Under the pieces are notes generated by a model, which made no database searches, was not told the DNA's origin, and saw nothing but the letters and a program-made list of their open reading frames with translations. From Pseudomonas putida (GTDB lineage Bacteria; Pseudomonadota; Gammaproteobacteria; Pseudomonadales; Pseudomonadaceae): DNA of 64,000 nt. Positions 60,828 to 64,000 of this stretch are shown piece by piece (the stretch's first letter is position 1; each line of letters begins with the position of its first letter). A program made the position numbers and the translations under genes. The stretch spans positions 2,356,001 through 2,420,000 of the forward strand of contig NZ_MINI01000028.1 in assembly GCF_002906855.1 (NCBI RefSeq). Reading direction: 5' to 3'.

Positions 60828-60989
60828 CTAGTCTCACTGCGCCACTCGTAGCCAAGCCCACGACACTTTGGCAAGCACTGTTTCAGAACCGCCTTTCCTG
60901 GATTGGAATTGGCCTGCTGGTGGCGATCGTTCTGGTGGCATTGTTCGCGCCTCTGATTGCGCCTCATGATCCATTGCAGCAGAACATCG
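60824..60989 (+). pseudogene. ABC permease DppC-like, 3'-truncated by an IS66 relic
   Basis: The frame starts MTSLTAPLVAKPTTLWQALF with an ATGA overlap to DppB, and has one TM helix (IGIGLLVAIVLVALFAPLIA) and the family motif HDPLQQNIG. Normal DppC is about 280-300 residues; here only 55 codons remain before the IS66 left end at 60990. Five-sixths of the gene and the downstream ATPase genes are missing, so the importer cannot be complete from this locus. Confidence 0.85.
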
Positions 60990-61194
60990 GTAAGCGAACG
61001 GGCATTACAGGTTGCGTAACGGCAGCCAGTTATGCGGCAACAACTCGGCGATCTCACTGGCGCGCTGCGTCGGCAGCCGCATCAGCACATCCTGAAAGAC
61101 CCTCTTAAAAGGCTAGAAGTGGTGTCCACTTAAATAGGTGGACACCATCGCCTTTGGCGGTGGGGTCAGAAAGGTGTGTTTGCTGGCCGGTTAC
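60990..61194. mobile_element. 205-bp internally deleted IS66-family relic
   Basis: The left end starts GTAAGCGAACGG and the right end closes with CCGGTTAC, a degenerate IS66 inverted-repeat pair. On the minus strand the frame FQDVLMRLPTQRASEIAELL then PHNW is the TnpC C-terminus, similar to that of the intact IS66 at 35.5 kb. Everything else is deleted. The flanks carry no 8-bp duplication and the genes on both sides are truncated, so it marks a deletion or recombination joint. Confidence 0.8.
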
Positions 61195-61504
61195 TGCGGT
61201 GATGCAGAAAGCGCCCATTCTCTACAACCAGGGTAGCGTGCCCGTCCAGAAGTCTGGCTAAGGGCTTGGAGTTGAGCTTTGCGAGTGAAAGACCGACGTC
61301 CAAAACGATCAGCGTGGCAATTACCAACATGGCATTGGTGAACGAAAAGTCTTCGCCTAGAAGAGCCTGCTGGGTGGCCTCCCCGATTATCAGCAGCAAG
61401 ACGAAGTCAAAGGTCGTCAGGTCGGCCAGTGAGCGCCGCCCGGCTACGCGAAACAGCAGCATAAGGGCGACGTACATCCCGGCTGCGCGGAGGATCGAAT
61501 CCAT
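61195..61504 (-). pseudogene. DUF421 membrane protein, 3'-truncated at the IS66 relic
   Basis: The frame starts MDSILRAAGMYVALMLLFRV and contains GRRSLADLTTFDFVLLLIIGEA, the hallmark of the DUF421 (YetF-like) family, then a second membrane helix and LLDGHATLVVENGRFLHHR. Normal members are about 150-170 residues or more with a C-terminal cytoplasmic part; only about 103 native residues remain before IS66 sequence takes over (the frame then stops at 61166). Broken at the right border of the accessory island. Confidence 0.8.
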
Positions 61505-61513
61505 GACGCACTC

Positions 61514-62020
61514 CTAGGGGTAAAGGAATGTGGAGAAGTGAACGGCGCTTTCAGGGCCAGCCCTGACACTGCCCTCCAGCGTCCCCACGTGTTCACTTCG
61601 AAGGGTTAGGTACAAGGTGGCGATCCCATCTTGCTTAGTTCCCAATTGGAACAGCATGGCCTGGCCATGCGACATCGACCGTTGCGGCTCCGGTTGTAAC
61701 GTCTCGATACTGGCGTCACGGAGCAACGATCCCTCGAGTTGTACCTCCACCGGCTGACCAGGGATACCCTGAACGGTGATGAAAAGGTTGTCTGTTGTGC
61801 CGCTTCGGCTGAGGCGCTGGTACTCAACCCGTACCCGACCATCCTGGCTCACCACCTCGGCATCGCTCAACGGGCCATTACCGAATAGGCCTGCCAAGGC
61901 AAGCAATACGATGGCCACGAGTACATACCACCCCACGCGCTCGAAGCGCCAGACGCGCTGCTGCATCGGCATATCTTCTTGAACAGGATGATGCCTGGAT
62001 AGCAGTTCATCTTCCGACAT
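61514..62020 (-). CDS. membrane-anchored hypothetical protein
   Basis: A 168-aa protein: cytoplasmic N-terminus of about 35 residues (MSEDELLSRHHPVQED), one TM helix (VGWYVLVAIVLLALAGLFG) and a periplasmic beta-rich domain (VRVEYQRLSRSGTTDNLFIT; PVEVQLEGSLLRDASIETLQP). GAGGG lies 8 bases upstream of ATG 62020. It sits between the DUF421 and CinA-like genes in the same direction, 9 bp from the former. Uncharacterised, commonly in a small stress-related cluster in pseudomonads. Confidence 0.65.
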   Translation of the reverse strand: MSEDELLSRHHPVQEDMPMQQRVWRFERVGWYVLVAIVLLALAGLFGNGPLSDAEVVSQDGRVRVEYQRLSRSGTTDNLFITVQGIPGQPVEVQLEGSLLRDASIETLQPEPQRSMSHGQAMLFQLGTKQDGIATLYLTLRSEHVGTLEGSVRAGPESAVHFSTFLYP

Positions 62021-62031
62021 GATCACAGCCC

Positions 62032-62549
62032 TCAGGCGCGCTCGCCGCGTAGCCAGCGCTGGTGATAGTGGGAAAGCCGGGTCAACCCGAACAGGGCGCC
62101 TTGGCGCATGACTTCAGACCGCTCGCCGAAGAAACGTTGAGTGCGCGTGAAAACGGCAATTGGCTCGCCGGCGAAAGCCCACGCAAAGCACATCGTTCCT
62201 GGCGGTATCCCAGATTCGGGCGCCGGCCCGGCTACCCCGGTGGTGGCGATCACCACATTCGCATCGCTGTCTCTCAAGGCGCCCAAGGCCATTTCCCAAG
62301 CTACTGCTTCGCTGGTCAGGCCGTATCGTTCGATGGTTTCGGCGCTGACTCCCAGCAGCCGCTTCTTGGCGCTGGGTGAGTAGACGACATAGCCGCTTTC
62401 CAGCACCTCCCCGGTACCCGGTACCCGGTACCCGGTACCGCCGCCAACAAAGCTACAAGGCAGCCTGCAGTGCACGATTCTGCTGTGCTCAAAATCAGTT
62501 TGTTGTTTTTGAGATAGCCGAGGGCGGCCAGTACAGGGTCGTTTTCCAT
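62032..62549 (-). pseudogene. CinA/PncC-like nicotinamide-nucleotide amidohydrolase, out of frame at a 7-bp repeat
   Basis: The N-terminal frame from 62549 (MENDPVLAALGYLKNNKLIL then STAESCTAGCLVALLAAVPG) and the C-terminal frame (EVLESGYVVYSPSAKKRLLG ... PPGTMCFAWAF) together make one CinA C-terminal-domain protein of about 165 residues, an enzyme that deamidates nicotinamide mononucleotide. They are joined by four copies of CCGGTAC (62411-62438). With two or five copies the two parts would be in the same frame; with four they are not. Downstream residues could be made only after slippage or reinitiation. Confidence 0.8.
62411..62438. repeat. 7-bp tandem repeat CCGGTAC, four copies, inside the CinA-like gene
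   Basis: Four perfect copies of CCGGTAC. Because 7 is not a multiple of 3, a change of one copy switches reading frame, so the repeat is a candidate slippage switch. Confidence 0.85.
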
Positions 62550-62702
62550 TTCAGTGTCGACTCGCTTGTTTTGCGGTGGACGCGAGCCTGGAGTAATTGG
62601 TTCATCGCCCCTGTTGCCCGCCCATCTCCTGGAGTGTCACTGACCTGAACTTTGCCCCGTAGATTGGCTTCCCTTGTTCAAAGGCAATGGGAGGAGAGCA
62701 AC

Positions 62703-62864
62703 ATGAAGAAAGTGAGCGACAGGCAAAAAGAAGGTGCGCTGACAAGGCCGCATGGAGAAGAGGAGCGAGACAACGATGCCCATCGTCCGGATGGATCAAC
62801 GGGTACAGCCCATGACTCGACAGCGCAAAAAACGGCCCGCGATCACGATCAGCACAAACGTTGA
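62703..62864 (+). CDS. 53-aa hydrophilic stress-like protein
   Basis: A 53-aa very polar protein (MKKVSDRQKEGALTRPHGEE at the start; Asp, His, Glu, Lys, Arg and Thr-rich, no hydrophobic segment), preceded by a strong GGAGGAG ribosome-binding site 7 bases before ATG 62703. Such small disordered proteins occur next to stress genes in pseudomonads. It is convergent with the SDR gene and shares a bidirectional-looking terminator with it. Confidence 0.6.
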   Translation: MKKVSDRQKEGALTRPHGEEERDNDAHRPDGSTGTAHDSTAQKTARDHDQHKR

Positions 62865-62887
62865 AACTGCCACGCAAATAAGAGGGT

Positions 62888-62916
62888 GAGGCTCGCCAGG
62901 ACGGCGAGCCTCTTTT
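62888..62916 (+). terminator. terminator between the 53-aa gene and the SDR gene
   Basis: GAGGCTCGCC-AGGAC-GGCGAGCCTC is a perfect 10-bp stem followed by TTTT on the plus strand; it sits between convergent stop codons. Confidence 0.85.
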
Positions 62917-62918
62917 CG

Positions 62919-63773
62919 CTAAAGGATTGGTTTGCCGCCAGTCACTGCATAACGTGACCCAGAGATGTAACTGGCCTCATCTGAGCCTAGCAGCACGTAG
63001 ATAGGAGCGACCTCCACCGGTTGTCCGGGACGACCCAATGGTGTTTTGGAACCAAAGTGTGTTACCGCTTCGTCCGGCATGGTGGAAGGAATTAGAGGCG
63101 TCCAGATAGGCCCTGGCGCAACGCTGTTGACCCGAATACCTTTCTTGCCTAGCAGTTGAGCCAGGCCCGCAGTGAAGTTGGCAATGGCCCCTTTGGTCGT
63201 GGCATAGGCCAACAGGCTGGGGGATGGATCGTCGGAATTGACCGAGCTCGTATTGATGATCGAACTGCCCTTGGGCATGGAAGGCAGTGCTGCCTGGCAA
63301 ATCCTGAAGATTGCGGTGATGTTGGTATCGAAGGTCTTCACCCATTCGTCATCGTCGATATCCTCCAGCGTCTCGTGGGACAACTGGAACGCCGCGTTGT
63401 TGACCAGTATGTCGATACGCCCGAACTGGCTGACGGTCTTTTCGACAATGTCGTAGCAGTGCTGTTTCTGCGCCAGGTCTCCGGGCAACAACAGGCACTG
63501 ACGGCCTGCGGACTCAACCCAGCGCGCGGTTTCTTGCGCGTCTTCATGCTCATTCAGATAAGCGATGGCAACGTCGGCACCTTCACGGGCATAGGCAATC
63601 GCTACAGCCCGCCCAATGCCGCTGTCTGCTCCGGTGATGAGTGCAACTTTGCCTTCGAGTCGATTGTGGCCGGTATACGACTCACCACAGTCGGGGTAGG
63701 GCTCCATCTTGCGCTGTGAGCCAGGGACATTTTGAGGCTGCGAAGGGAAGGGCGGGGTAGGGAAGTCTCGCAT
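62919..63773 (-). CDS. SDR family oxidoreductase (YghA-like)
   Basis: A 284-aa short-chain dehydrogenase with the approximately 40-residue N-terminal extension (MRDFPTPPFPSQPQNVPGSQ ... GESYTGHNRLEGK) seen in YghA/GsiB-like general-stress SDRs. VALITGADSGIGRAVA binds the cofactor, NNAA (residue about 125) replaces NNAG, SSVNSDD and YATTKGA hold Ser-Tyr-Lys. Often annotated as oxidoreductase near CinA-like and stress genes; substrate unknown. GGAGC precedes ATG 63773. Confidence 0.88.
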   Translation of the reverse strand: MRDFPTPPFPSQPQNVPGSQRKMEPYPDCGESYTGHNRLEGKVALITGADSGIGRAVAIAYAREGADVAIAYLNEHEDAQETARWVESAGRQCLLLPGDLAQKQHCYDIVEKTVSQFGRIDILVNNAAFQLSHETLEDIDDDEWVKTFDTNITAIFRICQAALPSMPKGSSIINTSSVNSDDPSPSLLAYATTKGAIANFTAGLAQLLGKKGIRVNSVAPGPIWTPLIPSTMPDEAVTHFGSKTPLGRPGQPVEVAPIYVLLGSDEASYISGSRYAVTGGKPIL

Positions 63774-64000
63774 GGTAGAAGCTCCTGCAGTTGAGAACGT
63801 TCATACCGGTTCGAAAGGCCTGGCCTCCGCGTGTTGGTTTCAATCTGCCGTTGGTACGACGAGCGGTGCGGGATATCAATCCAATTGAATTCCATGCTCC
63901 ATCGCCTGTTCTACCGGACTCAGCTCCAGGCTCATCTCTTCGCTTGGAGCCTAATTCCCGGAGTAGCGAGTGCCTCGAATCATTACCCCTGCGACCCCTG
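63774..64000. other. region upstream of the SDR gene
   Basis: No gene is apparent in the last 227 bases; it likely contains the SDR promoter. A short AT-rich run near 63880 is the only notable feature. Confidence 0.4.

Noticed and set aside
1..64000. CRISPR arrays, tRNA, rRNA
   Set aside because: No regularly spaced repeats and no cloverleaf or rRNA sequence were noticed by reading; an automated scan was not possible.

Overview
The window looks like the chromosome of a Pseudomonas species, most probably of the P. putida group. Supporting signs are the high GC content with Pseudomonas-style codon use, P. putida-type REP elements (around 15.2, 29.2 and 31.1 kb), a mexCD-oprJ/nfxB efflux locus, and many small Pseudomonas families (DUF2790, YceK-like lipoprotein, YbhB-like PEBP, RidA, InaA-like kinase). 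No rRNA, tRNA or CRISPR array was seen.

0-34 kb is mostly ordinary core or variable chromosome. It starts with the tail of an alpha/beta hydrolase and a redox trio (quinone-oxidoreductase-like protein, SDR, Old Yellow Enzyme). An IS30 scar, an InaA-like kinase and several small lipoproteins or membrane peptides follow. Next come a LuxR-type regulator with a class-III aminotransferase, then mexC-mexD-oprJ with a convergent nfxB. After that are rlhA, a TonB receptor, ridA, trmK, a DUF2790/LysR pair, several transporters (MFS, AEC, EmrA/EmrB-like, lactate permease) and a UvrA2-like ATPase.

34-61.2 kb is an accessory island built of mobile-element debris, defence-like genes and small-molecule catabolism. 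A Tli4-like T6SS immunity gene is cut by a 206-bp internally deleted IS3 element. A 262-codon Abi_C/HEPN-like gene is split by an IS66 element with an 8-bp target duplication, and that IS66 is itself split one base from its right end by a 1,910-bp group II intron. Beyond lie a metallophosphoesterase, an AT-rich solitary PD-(D/E)XK nuclease-like gene with its own promoter and terminator (the best candidate for an undescribed defence factor), and then catabolic modules: LysR/TauD dioxygenase; an OprD porin; LysR/nitrilase/RraA-like/MHS symporter; LysR/ABC transporter plus a three-part FAD and [2Fe-2S] amine or imino-acid dehydrogenase. The last operon is cut in its second permease by an IS66 relic, so its transport ATPases are missing from the window.

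61.2-64 kb returns to chromosome: a DUF421 gene truncated by the same relic, a membrane-anchored protein, a CinA/PncC-like gene put out of frame by four copies of a 7-bp repeat, a 53-aa hydrophilic stress-like protein and an SDR of the YghA type.

All functions are read from the protein sequences by recognition only; no database search was run.
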